DNA of 64,000 nt, taken from contig NZ_CALFLA010000050.1 in the NCBI RefSeq assembly GCF_937880195.1, forward strand, positions 1 through 64,000, given 5' to 3'. Each line of letters begins with the position of its first letter. Within the stretch, counting starts at the first letter, position 1. This document shows, piece after piece, positions 26,252 through 35,101 of the stretch. Source of the stretch: an uncultured Blautia sp. Its GTDB lineage: Bacteria; Bacillota; Clostridia; Lachnospirales; Lachnospiraceae. A model generated the notes under the pieces. The model made no database searches. It was not told the origin of the DNA and was given only the letters and a program-made list of their open reading frames with translations. A program made the translations under genes and the position numbers.

Positions 26252-27544
26252 ATGGAACAGTATGTAATTAAAGGTGGCAATCCGCTGGTTGGCGAGGTCG
26301 AGATCGGAGGAGCCAAAAACGCAGCGCTTGCAATCCTTTCTGCTGCAATCATGACGGATGAAACCATATTAATTGAGAATCTGCCTGACGTAAGAGACAT
26401 TAATGTTCTGCTGGAAGCTATTGCAGGAATTGGAGCAAAGGTGGACCGTATTGATCGGTCTACAGTGAAGATCAATGGATCTACAATTTCTGATATCAGC
26501 GTTGATTATGAATATATTAAAAAAATCCGTGCGTCCTATTATCTTCTGGGCGCCCTGCTTGGCAAATATAAACATGCGGAGGTTCCCCTTCCGGGAGGCT
26601 GCAATATCGGAAGCCGTCCCATTGACCAGCATCTGAAGGGATTCCGCGCTCTTGGAGCAAAGGTTGAGATCCTTCACGGCGCTATCATGGCCAATGCGGA
26701 GAATCTTCATGGAAGCCATATTTTCCTGGACGTAGTGTCTGTAGGCGCTACCATTAATATTATGATGGCCGCTTCTATGGCTCCGGGAAGAACCATTATT
26801 GAGAATGCGGCTAGAGAGCCTCATGTAGTAGATGTTGCCAACTTCCTGAACAGTATGGGAGCAAACATCAAGGGAGCTGGAACAGACGTGATCCGCATTA
26901 AGGGCGTTGAAAAGCTTCATCGTACGGAATACTCTATTATTCCAGATCAGATTGAAGCTGGAACATTTATGTTCGCAGCAGCAGCTACAGGCGGAGACGT
27001 TACCGTAAAGAATGTAATTCCCAAACATCTTGAGGCAACCACAGCGAAGCTGGAAGAAATCGGATGTGAGGTAGAGGAATTTGACGATGCTGTCCGTGTA
27101 CGTGCAGCAAAGAGACTTCACAGAACTCACGTAAAGACCCTTCCTTATCCGGGATATCCTACAGATATGCAGCCTCAGATTGCTGTTACCCTTGCTCTTG
27201 CAGAGGGAACCAGCATTGTAACGGAAAGTATTTTTGAAAACCGTTTTAAATATGCAGATGAACTTTCCAGAATGGGAGCAAACATTAAGGTAGAGGGAAA
27301 TTCTGCAATTATCGACGGTGTGCGTAAGCTGACAGGCGCAAGAGTCAGCGCGCCGGATCTTCGCGCAGGCGCAGCCCTTGTAATTGCGGGACTGGCAGCA
27401 GACGGAGTAACGGTTGTGGACGATATCGTTTATATCCAGAGAGGATATGAGAATTTTGAGGAGAAGCTGAGAAGTCTGGGCGCAGAGATCGAGAAGGTTT
27501 CCAGCGAAAAGGAAATCCAGAAATTCCGTCTCCGTGTAGGATGA
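26252..27544 (+). CDS. murA: UDP-N-acetylglucosamine 1-carboxyvinyltransferase MurA
   Basis: A 430-residue enzyme for the first committed step of peptidoglycan synthesis: transfer of enolpyruvate from PEP to UDP-GlcNAc. The N-terminal [18 protein letters not shown] is diagnostic. The loop [19 protein letters not shown] carries the catalytic Cys117, so a fosfomycin-sensitive form is predicted (Asp at this place gives resistance). The C-terminal [19 protein letters not shown] is intact. Firmicutes often have two MurA paralogues; which one this is cannot be said from sequence alone. Confidence 0.96.
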   Translation: MEQYVIKGGNPLVGEVEIGGAKNAALAILSAAIMTDETILIENLPDVRDINVLLEAIAGIGAKVDRIDRSTVKINGSTISDISVDYEYIKKIRASYYLLGALLGKYKHAEVPLPGGCNIGSRPIDQHLKGFRALGAKVEILHGAIMANAENLHGSHIFLDVVSVGATINIMMAASMAPGRTIIENAAREPHVVDVANFLNSMGANIKGAGTDVIRIKGVEKLHRTEYSIIPDQIEAGTFMFAAAATGGDVTVKNVIPKHLEATTAKLEEIGCEVEEFDDAVRVRAAKRLHRTHVKTLPYPGYPTDMQPQIAVTLALAEGTSIVTESIFENRFKYADELSRMGANIKVEGNSAIIDGVRKLTGARVSAPDLRAGAALVIAGLAADGVTVVDDIVYIQRGYENFEEKLRSLGAEIEKVSSEKEIQKFRLRVG

Positions 27545-27575
27545 TTTTGTTCATAAAATATTAATACCTTTATTC

Positions 27576-27604
27576 TTGACAAAAAGAAAAAATAAGTATA
27601 TTGT
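27576..27604 (+). promoter_or_regulatory. metK: Promoter for metK and its SAM leader
   Basis: -35 TTGACA (27576-27581, consensus), 17 bp, -10 TATTGT (27599-27604). It lies directly upstream of the SAM riboswitch. Confidence 0.7.
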
Positions 27605-27633
27605 AAGGTTTGTTACAAAATAATAAAGAGCGG

Positions 27634-27735
27634 CCTTTTATTCAGAGTGGTGGAGATACAAAGGATCTGTGAAGCCACGGCAACCCCTTTATTGAGGAAG
27701 GTGCCAGCCTGAGCGAGTGATCGAACAATAAGAGG
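27634..27735 (+). promoter_or_regulatory. SAM-I (S-box) riboswitch controlling metK
   Basis: The leader has the conserved S-box blocks in order: AGAGTGGTGGAG, then CTGTGAAGCCACGGCAACC, then AAGGTGCCAGCCTGAGCGA. P1 is formed by TTTTATTC (from about 27636) with the GAACAATAAGAG segment (from about 27723). A terminator stem follows at 27753-27776. In this class SAM binding stabilises P1 and permits the terminator, so metK is turned off when SAM is plentiful. Confidence 0.92.
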
Positions 27736-27752
27736 ATTGAAAGATAAATTCA

Positions 27753-27783
27753 GACAGTCCGATTATGCGGGCTGTCTCTTTTG
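27753..27783 (+). terminator. Riboswitch expression-platform terminator
   Basis: A 9-bp stem GACAGTCCG / CGGGCTGTC (27753-27761 with 27768-27776, one G-U pair) is followed by TCTTTTG. It ends 24 bp before the metK start and is the SAM-dependent off switch. Confidence 0.85.
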
Positions 27784-27806
27784 ATTTAAAGAAAGGAAAA
27801 TACACA

Positions 27807-28985
27807 ATGGAGAAAATTTTATTTACTTCTGAATCAGTAACTGAAGGTCATCCAGACAAAATGTGCGACGCTATTTCCGACGCCATTCTTGACGCTCTTA
27901 TTGAGCAGGATCCCATGAGCCGCGTAGCTTGCGAGACAGCAACTACAACAGGTCTTGTTCTTGTTATGGGTGAGATCACAACAAACGGTTATGTTGACAT
28001 TCAGAAAATCGTAAGAGATACGGTAAGAGAGATTGGATATACTCGTGGAAAATACGGTTTTGACGCAGATACCTGCGCAGTGATCACAGCCATTGACGAG
28101 CAGTCTGCAGATATTGCTCTTGGCGTAGATAAGGCTCTGGAAGCAAAAATGGGCGAAGACGAGATCGACGCTATTGGAGCGGGAGACCAGGGAATCCAGT
28201 TTGGTTATGCTTCCAATGAGACAGAAGAATATATGCCTTATGCCATTAATATGGCTCATAAGCTTGCCCGTCAGCTTACAAAGATCCGTAAGGACGGAAC
28301 ACTTGATTATTTAAGACCTGATGGAAAAACACAGGTGACAGTAGAATATAACGAAGAGGGAAAACCGGTTCGTATTGACGCGGTAGTCTGCTCTACCCAG
28401 CATGATCCTGAGGTTACTCAGGAACAGATCCATGAGGACATTAAGAAATATGTATTTGACGCCATTATCCCGGAGGATATGGTAGATGAAAACACAAAAT
28501 ACTTTATTAACCCTACAGGGCGTTTTGTGATTGGCGGACCTCACGGAGACAGCGGACTTACAGGCCGTAAGATCATTGTTGATACTTATGGCGGAACAGG
28601 CCGTCACGGCGGCGGAGCTTTTTCTGGAAAAGATTGTACAAAGGTTGACCGTTCTGCAGCATATGCAGCCCGTTATGTTGCAAAGAACATTGTTGCAGCA
28701 GGTCTTGCAGACAAGTGTGAAATCCAGCTTTCTTACGCGATCGGCGTAGCGCAGCCAACGTCTATTAACGTAGAAACCTTTGGAACAGGAAAACTTTCCG
28801 ATACAAAACTTGTAGAGATCATCCGGGAAAACTTTGATCTTCGTCCGGCAGGAATCATCCGTATGCTTGATCTGAGAAGACCGATCTACAAACAGACAGC
28901 AGCTTACGGACATTTTGGACGTACAGATGTAGATCTTCCGTGGGAGAAACTTGACAAAGTAGAGGATCTTAAAAAATACCTCTAA
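27807..28985 (+). CDS. metK: S-adenosylmethionine synthase
   Basis: A 392-residue enzyme making SAM from methionine and ATP. It starts [20 protein letters not shown], has the signature [13 protein letters not shown] and the P-loop-like [19 protein letters not shown]. The ATG at 27807 has AAAGGA upstream and matches the family N terminus; the longer frame begins inside the riboswitch terminator. A terminator follows at 29062-29104. Confidence 0.98.
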   Translation: MEKILFTSESVTEGHPDKMCDAISDAILDALIEQDPMSRVACETATTTGLVLVMGEITTNGYVDIQKIVRDTVREIGYTRGKYGFDADTCAVITAIDEQSADIALGVDKALEAKMGEDEIDAIGAGDQGIQFGYASNETEEYMPYAINMAHKLARQLTKIRKDGTLDYLRPDGKTQVTVEYNEEGKPVRIDAVVCSTQHDPEVTQEQIHEDIKKYVFDAIIPEDMVDENTKYFINPTGRFVIGGPHGDSGLTGRKIIVDTYGGTGRHGGGAFSGKDCTKVDRSAAYAARYVAKNIVAAGLADKCEIQLSYAIGVAQPTSINVETFGTGKLSDTKLVEIIRENFDLRPAGIIRMLDLRRPIYKQTAAYGHFGRTDVDLPWEKLDKVEDLKKYL

Positions 28986-29061
28986 TGAATCTAAAGCTGT
29001 TATGAACAGCAACGATTTTATAGAAAGTTTAGACATAGAAATATAACCATGTGATATAATG

Positions 29062-29104
29062 AACGCATAGGCGGTAAATTTATTTGCTGCCATGCGTTTT
29101 TTTT
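29062..29104 (+). terminator. Terminator after metK
   Basis: The outer stem AACGCAT/ATGCGTT (29062-29068 with 29092-29098) continues imperfectly inward (GGC with GCC) and is followed by a run of eight T. It directly abuts hairpin element copy 2. Confidence 0.8.
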
Positions 29105-29158
29105 ACTTAATAGGAAAGTAGTACATTCTGCTTCTACATTAACTTTCCTATTACGTAA
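29103..29158 (+). repeat. Hairpin element, copy 2 (upstream of the two-component system)
   Basis: 17-bp arms (29103-29119 with 29142-29158, core TAATAGGAAAGT) with one mismatch; the loop includes CATTCTGC. It ends 34 nt before the histidine kinase ATG. Arm sequence, loop word, orientation and distance to the start codon agree with copy 1 at 5044-5096. Confidence 0.7.
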
Positions 29159-29192
29159 GAATATTATAACACCAGAAACAGAGGAATTTTCT

Positions 29193-30359
29193 ATGAAATT
29201 ACGGACAAGAATCATTGTAGGATTTCTTATGATCATACTGGTTCCCCTTCTTTTGTCAGCGGCTACTCTTCATGGATTTCGGGAATCTCAGATCCGCAAT
29301 GCAGAAAAGGCGGGAGCAGTGAAGGAAGCTGCCTCAGAATATGATTATGATTACGGCATTACGATTTCAGATTCTGAAACAAGCCAGGACGGTATACAGA
29401 TCATGACAAAGGATCTTTTTGTATCAGCCCTTGTGATCCTTGTTTTTACCGGGCTTTCTGTAGGATTGTGGATTTACAGAAGTATAGCTACGCCTCTGGT
29501 GAAGCTCCGCAAAGCGACCCAGAATATCAAAGACGGCAATCTTGATTTTGTTCTGGATGTGGATGGATCGGATGAGTTTTCTGAACTGTGCCGGGATTTT
29601 GAGGAGATGCGGCGGAGATTGAAGGAATCTGCAGAAGAAAAGATTGTCATGGACAAAGAAAACAAAGAGCTGATCAGTAATATTTCCCATGATCTAAAAA
29701 CTCCGATTACAGCAGTAAAGGGATATGTAGAAGGAATTATGGATGGCGTTGCAGATACGCCGGAGAAGATGGACCGTTATGTAAAAACCATTTATAACAA
29801 AACCAATGAAATGGATCATTTGATCAATGAGCTGACTTTTTATTCCAAAATCGACACCAACAGGATTCCTTATACTTTCAGTAAGCTGAATGTGGACGAT
29901 TATTTTTCGGACTGCGCAGAGGAAGTGGGACTGGAACTGGAAACAAGAGGAATCCAGCTTTATTATGCCAATTATGTAGACCGTAACGTGCAGGTGATCG
30001 CAGACGGAGAGCAGATCCGCCGTGTGATCCACAACATTATTGGCAATGCTATTAAATATATGGATAAAGATAAGGGTGTGATCCAGATCCGTGTTAAGGA
30101 TGTAGGAGATTTTGTCCAGGTAGAGATTGAGGACAACGGTAAAGGAATCGCGTCCAAGGATCTAAGCTATATATTTGACAGGTTTTACAGAACGGATGTA
30201 TCCAGAAATTCCTCTAAGGGAGGAAGCGGGATCGGACTTTCTATTGTACGTAAGATCATTGAGGATCATGGGGGCAAGGTATGGGCAACCAGCCGAGAGG
30301 GAATCGGCACGATCATGTACTTTGTATTGAGAAAATATCAGGAGGTACCAGTGAAATGA
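29193..30359 (+). CDS. Sensor histidine kinase (HAMP, HisKA, HATPase)
   Basis: A 388-residue membrane kinase. TM1 is residues about 8-24 and TM2 about 76-95; the extracytoplasmic loop between them is only about 50 residues. A HAMP domain follows (PLVKLRKATQNIKDGNLDF). The phospho-acceptor is His166 in ISNISHDLKTPITAVKGYVE. The ATPase domain has N box IGNAIKYM, G1 DNGKGI and G2 GGSGIGLSIV. It overlaps the response-regulator gene by 4 nt (ATGA). The small sensor loop suggests sensing of membrane or cell-wall state, but the signal is unknown. Confidence 0.95.
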   Translation: MKLRTRIIVGFLMIILVPLLLSAATLHGFRESQIRNAEKAGAVKEAASEYDYDYGITISDSETSQDGIQIMTKDLFVSALVILVFTGLSVGLWIYRSIATPLVKLRKATQNIKDGNLDFVLDVDGSDEFSELCRDFEEMRRRLKESAEEKIVMDKENKELISNISHDLKTPITAVKGYVEGIMDGVADTPEKMDRYVKTIYNKTNEMDHLINELTFYSKIDTNRIPYTFSKLNVDDYFSDCAEEVGLELETRGIQLYYANYVDRNVQVIADGEQIRRVIHNIIGNAIKYMDKDKGVIQIRVKDVGDFVQVEIEDNGKGIASKDLSYIFDRFYRTDVSRNSSKGGSGIGLSIVRKIIEDHGGKVWATSREGIGTIMYFVLRKYQEVPVK

Positions 30360-31045
30360 GTAAAATACTGATCATTGAGGATGAAGAGGCAATCGCAGAT
30401 CTTGAGAAGGATTATCTGGAACTTTCGGGGTTTGATGTGGAGATTGCAAACAGGGGAGATGTGGGACTTCGTAAGGCTATGAGCGAGGAATATGATCTGA
30501 TCATCCTTGATCTGATGCTTCCAGAGGTAGACGGATTTGAGATCTGTAAGCAGGTTCGACAGGAAAAGAATACTCCCATTATTATGGTTTCTGCAAAAAA
30601 GGACGATATTGACAAGATCCGGGGACTGGGTCTTGGGGCGGACGATTATATGACAAAGCCCTTTAGTCCAAGCGAGCTTGTGGCAAGGGTAAAGGCCCAT
30701 ATGGAGAGATATAACCGTCTGGTAGGTTCCGGCACAGTAAAAAATGATATTATCGAGATCCGGGGAATCAAGATTGATAAGACTGCAAGACGGGTATGGG
30801 TAAACGGGGAAGAAACCACCTTTACCACAAAGGAATTTGACCTTCTTACCTTTCTTGCTGAAAATCCGAACCGGGTGTTTACCAAGGACGAGCTATTTCG
30901 GGAAATCTGGGCAATGGAGTCTGTAGGAGACATTGCTACGGTAACAGTCCATATCAAAAAAATAAGAGAAAAGATTGAATTTAATACAGCCAAGCCTCAG
31001 TACATTGAGACAATCTGGGGAGTGGGATACCGATTTAAGGTTTAA
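30356..31045 (+). CDS. OmpR-family response regulator
   Basis: A 229-residue regulator. The receiver domain has the phospho-acceptor Asp52 in LIILDLMLPEVDG, the acidic pair in IEDEEA and the conserved Lys in DDYMTKPFSPSELVARVKAH. The C-terminal winged helix is shown by FTTKEFDLLTFLAENP and TVTVHIKKIREKIE. The ATG at 30356 overlaps the kinase stop and has AGGAGG upstream; an earlier in-frame start inside the kinase was rejected. Targets are unknown. Confidence 0.96.
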   Translation: MSKILIIEDEEAIADLEKDYLELSGFDVEIANRGDVGLRKAMSEEYDLIILDLMLPEVDGFEICKQVRQEKNTPIIMVSAKKDDIDKIRGLGLGADDYMTKPFSPSELVARVKAHMERYNRLVGSGTVKNDIIEIRGIKIDKTARRVWVNGEETTFTTKEFDLLTFLAENPNRVFTKDELFREIWAMESVGDIATVTVHIKKIREKIEFNTAKPQYIETIWGVGYRFKV

Positions 31046-31055
31046 AGAAGCTGAT

Positions 31056-31115
31056 AAAAGGCAGGTTTTGCAGCAACGGCATGGAAATGCAGAAACGTTG
31101 CTCATCCTGCCTTTT
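31056..31115 (+). terminator. Terminator after the two-component system
   Basis: A 10-bp outer stem AAAAGGCAGG/CCTGCCTTTT (31056-31065 with 31106-31115) encloses an inner GCAACG/CGTTGC stem, and a T run follows. Confidence 0.8.
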
Positions 31116-31449
31116 GATTTTTTAAATAAAAGAAAGATGTCTGATTCATCCTGTTTTGGCGTGTTTATCCTTATTTTCCAAATAGAAACTGGATGAAACA
31201 ATAAAAATCAATAAAAAATGATATAAAATGATTGACAAATATGTAGAAAATTGTTATACTAAATCCAACAAATTTGGTGAAAGTATTTTTTATGAGTATG
31301 CAAAGGGGCATGTTTTAATTTTAAATTTTCGTTTAGATAATAAGAACATTGCAAAAGAGCAAAAAGTAGGAAGTGCTTTTTTTGTACCCTTATTTCACTA
31401 TGAAATTGTAACTTATTAACAAATAAACCAAGAAAAAGGAGAGAGACTT
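31116..31449 (+). promoter_or_regulatory. Spacer with near-consensus promoter and long leader of the opp-fucosidase operon
   Basis: -35 TTGACA (31232-31237), exactly 17 bp, -10 TATACT (31255-31260). Transcription would start near 31267, giving a leader of about 180 nt before the binding-protein ATG at 31450. The leader is AT-rich; a 63-codon open frame in it (31228-31419) has no ribosome site and is not called. No known riboswitch was recognised. Confidence 0.75.
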
Positions 31450-33060
31450 ATGAAGAATCGTAAAAGAGTTCTCGCAGCCCTTCTGGCAGGCGTTATGACT
31501 CTGTCTATGGGCACAACAGTATTCGCAGCAGCAGAAGACGGATACGCAGTAAAGGCAACAAACACAGACGCAAAATCTAAAGATAACGATCTTGTGATCG
31601 CTATTGAGGGAAGTGTAAGCTCCATGGACCCGGCAAACATTCCTGATACCAATGCAATCTCTGCAACACGCGGATGCTATGAGATGCTGGTGACATTTAA
31701 TGAGAAGCAGGAGCTGGAAGGACAGCTTGCAGAGTCATGGGATGTTTCTGAGGATTCCCTTACTTATACATTCCACCTTCGCGAAGGCGTTAAGTTCTCT
31801 GACGGAACAGACTTTAACGCAGCAGCTGTAGTAGCAAACTATGAGCGTATTATTGACCCGGAGAACAACCTTCGTCAGAGAAGAACTTATGTTGTTGCTC
31901 AGCCGGACGGAACAGAAAAATTCCGTGTAGAGAGCATTGAAACACCGGATGACTATACAGTTGTATTTAAGCTTTCTGAAGCATGGTCTCCGTTTATTAA
32001 CCGTATGACACAGTTCTGCCAGATCAGCCCGGCTGCTCTGGAAGAGTACGGCAACGACATTATGAACCATCCGGTAGGAACAGGCCCGTTCATCTGCACA
32101 GAGTGGGAGGAAGGCGATCATACAACATTTGAGCGCAATGAAGATTACTGGGGCGAGAAGGCTTCTGTAGATACTGTTACCATTAAAGAGGTTCCGGAGG
32201 CAGGTTCCCGTACTGCTATGCTGCAGACAGGCGAAGCAGACCTTGTTTATCCTATGCCTGCAGACCAGATTGCAGCAATCCAGGGAAATGATGATGTAAA
32301 CGTACTTGCAGCAGATTCTAACATTATGAGATATGTAACTCTGAATATGGATCTTCCTGAGCTGAAAGACGAAAAAGTACGTCAGGCTATGAACTATGCT
32401 ATTGATAAAGATGCTTATGTTCAGCTGATGTATTCAGGATATGCAAAACCTGCAACGTCTATCGTTCCATCTATTATCGGAGGATACAAAGAGCAGACTC
32501 CTTATACTTACGACGTAGAAAAAGCAAAAGAGCTTATGAAAGAAGCTGGCTATGAGGATGGATTCAAACTTACTCTCTGGGGCGACAACACAACTCAGGA
32601 AGTTAAGGGTATGACATTCATCAAACAGATGCTTTCTCAGATCAATATTGATGTAGAAGTTCTTCCAATGGAGCCGGCTACTATCAATGATAAGATCTAT
32701 GTAGAAAAAGAAGACGCAGAGATCAATATGTGGTATGTAAACTGGTCCGCATCTGACTTTACTATGGACGGATCTGTTCGTTCCCTGCTTTACAGCTCTA
32801 TGGTACCGCCTACAAGCGCTAATACTGCATACTATGTAAACGAAGACTTTGACAAGCTTCTTGACGAAGGTCTTGCAACTGCAGACCCGGACAAGCAGGC
32901 AGAGATTTACGGCGAAGCTCAGACAATGGCATGGGAGGCAGCTCCATGGCTCTTCCTTGGAAACGACCAGATTCTCTATGCTGCTAAGTCTTATCTGTCA
33001 GGCGCATATGTATCTCCAGACGGAGCATTTAACTTTACACATGCAGAGCTTGCACAGTAA
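31450..33060 (+). CDS. Opp/Dpp-type ABC transporter substrate-binding protein
   Basis: A 536-residue extracytoplasmic binding protein of family 5 (SBP_bac_5). The signal peptide MKNRKRVLAALLAGVMTLSM ends in FAA with no lipobox Cys, so it is not predicted to be a lipoprotein. The mature part has VIAIEGSVSSMDPANIPDT, the family segment YTFHLREGVKFSDGTDFNA and HPVGTGPFICTEW. This family binds peptides, nickel chelates or oligosaccharides. It heads a run of ten co-oriented genes with a cytosolic fucosidase, CutC, a transglutaminase-fold protein and NagB, which suggests a glycan or glycopeptide ligand. AGGAGAG lies upstream of the start. Confidence 0.92.
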   Translation: MKNRKRVLAALLAGVMTLSMGTTVFAAAEDGYAVKATNTDAKSKDNDLVIAIEGSVSSMDPANIPDTNAISATRGCYEMLVTFNEKQELEGQLAESWDVSEDSLTYTFHLREGVKFSDGTDFNAAAVVANYERIIDPENNLRQRRTYVVAQPDGTEKFRVESIETPDDYTVVFKLSEAWSPFINRMTQFCQISPAALEEYGNDIMNHPVGTGPFICTEWEEGDHTTFERNEDYWGEKASVDTVTIKEVPEAGSRTAMLQTGEADLVYPMPADQIAAIQGNDDVNVLAADSNIMRYVTLNMDLPELKDEKVRQAMNYAIDKDAYVQLMYSGYAKPATSIVPSIIGGYKEQTPYTYDVEKAKELMKEAGYEDGFKLTLWGDNTTQEVKGMTFIKQMLSQINIDVEVLPMEPATINDKIYVEKEDAEINMWYVNWSASDFTMDGSVRSLLYSSMVPPTSANTAYYVNEDFDKLLDEGLATADPDKQAEIYGEAQTMAWEAAPWLFLGNDQILYAAKSYLSGAYVSPDGAFNFTHAELAQ

Positions 33061-33114
33061 GGAAAACAAAAATGAATAGGTAACTGGGGCGACAGGCGCC
33101 GCAGCGAAATATGA

Positions 33115-33191
33115 CAGAACGAAGACGTTCTGAGTAGGAAACTGCCGTTCAGCCGTCTGTGACCATTCACAGATGGGCGGGCGGCAGTTTC
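33115..33191 (+). repeat. Tandem hairpins between the binding-protein and permease genes
   Basis: Hairpin 1: CAGAACG/CGTTCTG (33115-33121 with 33126-33132). Hairpin 2: GAAACTGCCG/CGGCAGTTTC (33138-33147 with 33182-33191), enclosing a 10-bp inner stem (33153-33162 with 33167-33176). TTTTCC follows. Hairpins after a binding-protein gene commonly protect its mRNA or partly stop transcription so that it exceeds permease mRNA; that role is inferred. Confidence 0.7.
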
Positions 33192-33254
33192 TTTTCCTGT
33201 GTGATATATGAAGCAGAAAAGAATTTTTATAACTATCAGACTGGAGGTAATAAA

Positions 33255-34175
33255 ATGGGCAAATATTTTTGTAAGCGTGTAGCAAGCGCGATCCCACTCC
33301 TGCTTGTAATTTCATTTGTGGTATTTATGTTCATCCACATGATTCCGGGCGATCCCGCCAGAATGATCGCAGGTCAGGATGCGACAAAGGAAGATGTAGA
33401 AGTAGTAAGGGAACAGCTTGGATTAAACGAGCCGCTGCTTGTTCAGTACGGACATTACATGAAAGGTCTTTTTACAGGAGATCTTGGCGATTCCATTAAA
33501 AATGGAAAAACTGTTGTTGAGACAATCGCGCCGAGACTGAAACCGACCATTATGCTGACAGTATCCGCTATGATCTGGGCAACGATCATTGGAATTGCCC
33601 TTGGTATTATTTCTGCGGTATTCCATGGAAGAGCCCTTGATTATATTGGAATGATCATTGCTATTTCAGGTATATCCGTTCCAAGTTTCTGGTTGGGACT
33701 GGAGCTGATCCAAGGATTTTCTGTTGCTCTTAACTGGCTGCCTACAGGAGGTCTGGATTCCTGGCAGAGCTACATTCTTCCATCCATTACTATGGGAGCC
33801 GGAATCATGGCTGTTCTTGGAAGATTTACCAGATCTACCATGCTGGAAACCATGCGTGAGGACTATGTACGTACAGCCCGCGCAAAAGGCTTAAAGGAAA
33901 CCCTTGTTGTTATGCGTCATGCATTCAAAAACTCTCTGATTGAGATCATCACTGTTGCCGGACTTCAGATCGGCGGTCTTCTTTCCGGTTCCGTTATGGC
34001 AGAAACCGTATTCTCCATTCCGGGCCTTGGCCGTCTTCTGGTAGATTCCATTAACTTCCGTGATTATAAGGTAGTACAGGCCCTGCTTCTTTTCTTTGCG
34101 GCAGAGTATATTGTGATCAACCTGATCGTGGACGTTCTTTATGGAGTAATCAATCCGAAAATTCGCTATAACTAG
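33255..34175 (+). CDS. Opp/Dpp-type ABC transporter permease (first)
   Basis: A 306-residue polytopic permease of the DppB/OppB/GsiC group: N terminus MGKYFCKRVASAIPLLLVIS, the conserved HMIPGDPARMIAGQDAT, and the coupling EAA loop YVRTARAKGLKETLVVMRHA. It ends VLYGVINPKIRYN. The ATG at 33255 has GGAGG upstream; the frame extends further back through the hairpin spacer and that part was rejected. It pairs with the next permease to form the channel. Confidence 0.93.
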   Translation: MGKYFCKRVASAIPLLLVISFVVFMFIHMIPGDPARMIAGQDATKEDVEVVREQLGLNEPLLVQYGHYMKGLFTGDLGDSIKNGKTVVETIAPRLKPTIMLTVSAMIWATIIGIALGIISAVFHGRALDYIGMIIAISGISVPSFWLGLELIQGFSVALNWLPTGGLDSWQSYILPSITMGAGIMAVLGRFTRSTMLETMREDYVRTARAKGLKETLVVMRHAFKNSLIEIITVAGLQIGGLLSGSVMAETVFSIPGLGRLLVDSINFRDYKVVQALLLFFAAEYIVINLIVDVLYGVINPKIRYN

Positions 34176-34186
34176 GAGGAAAAAAC

Positions 34187-35089
34187 ATGGCACAGACAAA
34201 TACAAATTTAGATCAGAACAAATTTGCTGCTGCTGAAGAGCTTCCTAAAGCGCAGAGTAAGGTAAAGGAATTTACCAAAAAATTTATGAAGCGTAAGACA
34301 GCAGTCGTATCACTTGTTTTTATTCTGTTTATTATTTTAATGGCGATCATCGCTCCCTTTATTGTTCCTTATGCACCGGATCAGCCGGATTACACAAGCC
34401 TTCTTCAGGGACCAAGCGCGGCTCATATCTGGGGAACAGATGAGTTCGGACAGGACGTATTCAGCCGTCTGATGGTTGGAACAAGATTGTCTCTTTCCTG
34501 CGCGCTGATCGCTACTGTGATCGGAACTGCAGGCGGTGTTGTTCTGGGACTAATCGCAGGTTTCTACGGCGGTTTTGTAGATTCTCTGATCATGAGATGC
34601 TGCGATGTGCTTTTTGCATTCCCAGACATCCTTCTTGCGATCGCAGTCGTTGCTATTATCGGACCTGGTATGGTAAACGTTATGATCGCTGTTGCAGTAT
34701 TTACCGTACCGTCCTTTGCCCGTATCATACGAAGTGCTACAATCTCTGTAAAGCAGTCTCTTTATGTCGAAGTAGCCCGTTCCCTTGGATGTAAAAACAG
34801 CAGAATCCTTTTTGTTCATGTGTTCCCCGGAACCATCCAGTCAATGATCGTAAACTTTACCATGCGTATCGGTACTGCAATCCTGGCTGCATCTTCTCTT
34901 AGCTTCCTGGGATTTGGCGCAAACGTTACTGAGCCGGACTGGGGCGCTATGCTTTCACTTGGACGTAACTATCTGAATACAGCTCCTCATATGGTATTGT
35001 TTCCCGGTATCCTGATCTTCCTTACTGTTCTGGCATTTAACCTGCTGGGCGACGGTCTTAGAGATACCCTGGATCCGAAAATGAACTAG
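34187..35089 (+). CDS. Opp/Dpp-type ABC transporter permease (second)
   Basis: A 300-residue DppC/OppC-type permease. It has a cytoplasmic N-terminal stretch, first helix VVSLVFILFIILMAIIAPFI, the family motif HIWGTDEFGQDVFSRLMVGT, and the EAA loop YVEVARSLGCKNSRILFVHV. It ends NLLGDGLRDTLDPKMN, the standard C terminus. It lies 11 nt after the first permease and shares the operon. Confidence 0.94.
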   Translation: MAQTNTNLDQNKFAAAEELPKAQSKVKEFTKKFMKRKTAVVSLVFILFIILMAIIAPFIVPYAPDQPDYTSLLQGPSAAHIWGTDEFGQDVFSRLMVGTRLSLSCALIATVIGTAGGVVLGLIAGFYGGFVDSLIMRCCDVLFAFPDILLAIAVVAIIGPGMVNVMIAVAVFTVPSFARIIRSATISVKQSLYVEVARSLGCKNSRILFVHVFPGTIQSMIVNFTMRIGTAILAASSLSFLGFGANVTEPDWGAMLSLGRNYLNTAPHMVLFPGILIFLTVLAFNLLGDGLRDTLDPKMN

Positions 35090-35101
35090 GAGGGAGAAAC
35101 C

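Noticed and set aside
29028..29060. TATAAT at 29055-29060 as a promoter for the histidine kinase
   Set aside because: A start from it would fall inside the metK terminator hairpin and no well-spaced -35 is present.
28311..29093. Minus-strand ORF of 260 codons opposite metK
   Set aside because: Covers metK and its terminator; Cys- and Ser-rich antisense translation without family features.
31228..31419. 63-codon ORF in the leader of the opp operon
   Set aside because: Begins between the -35 and -10 of the predicted promoter and has no ribosome site, so it would not be on the transcript intact.
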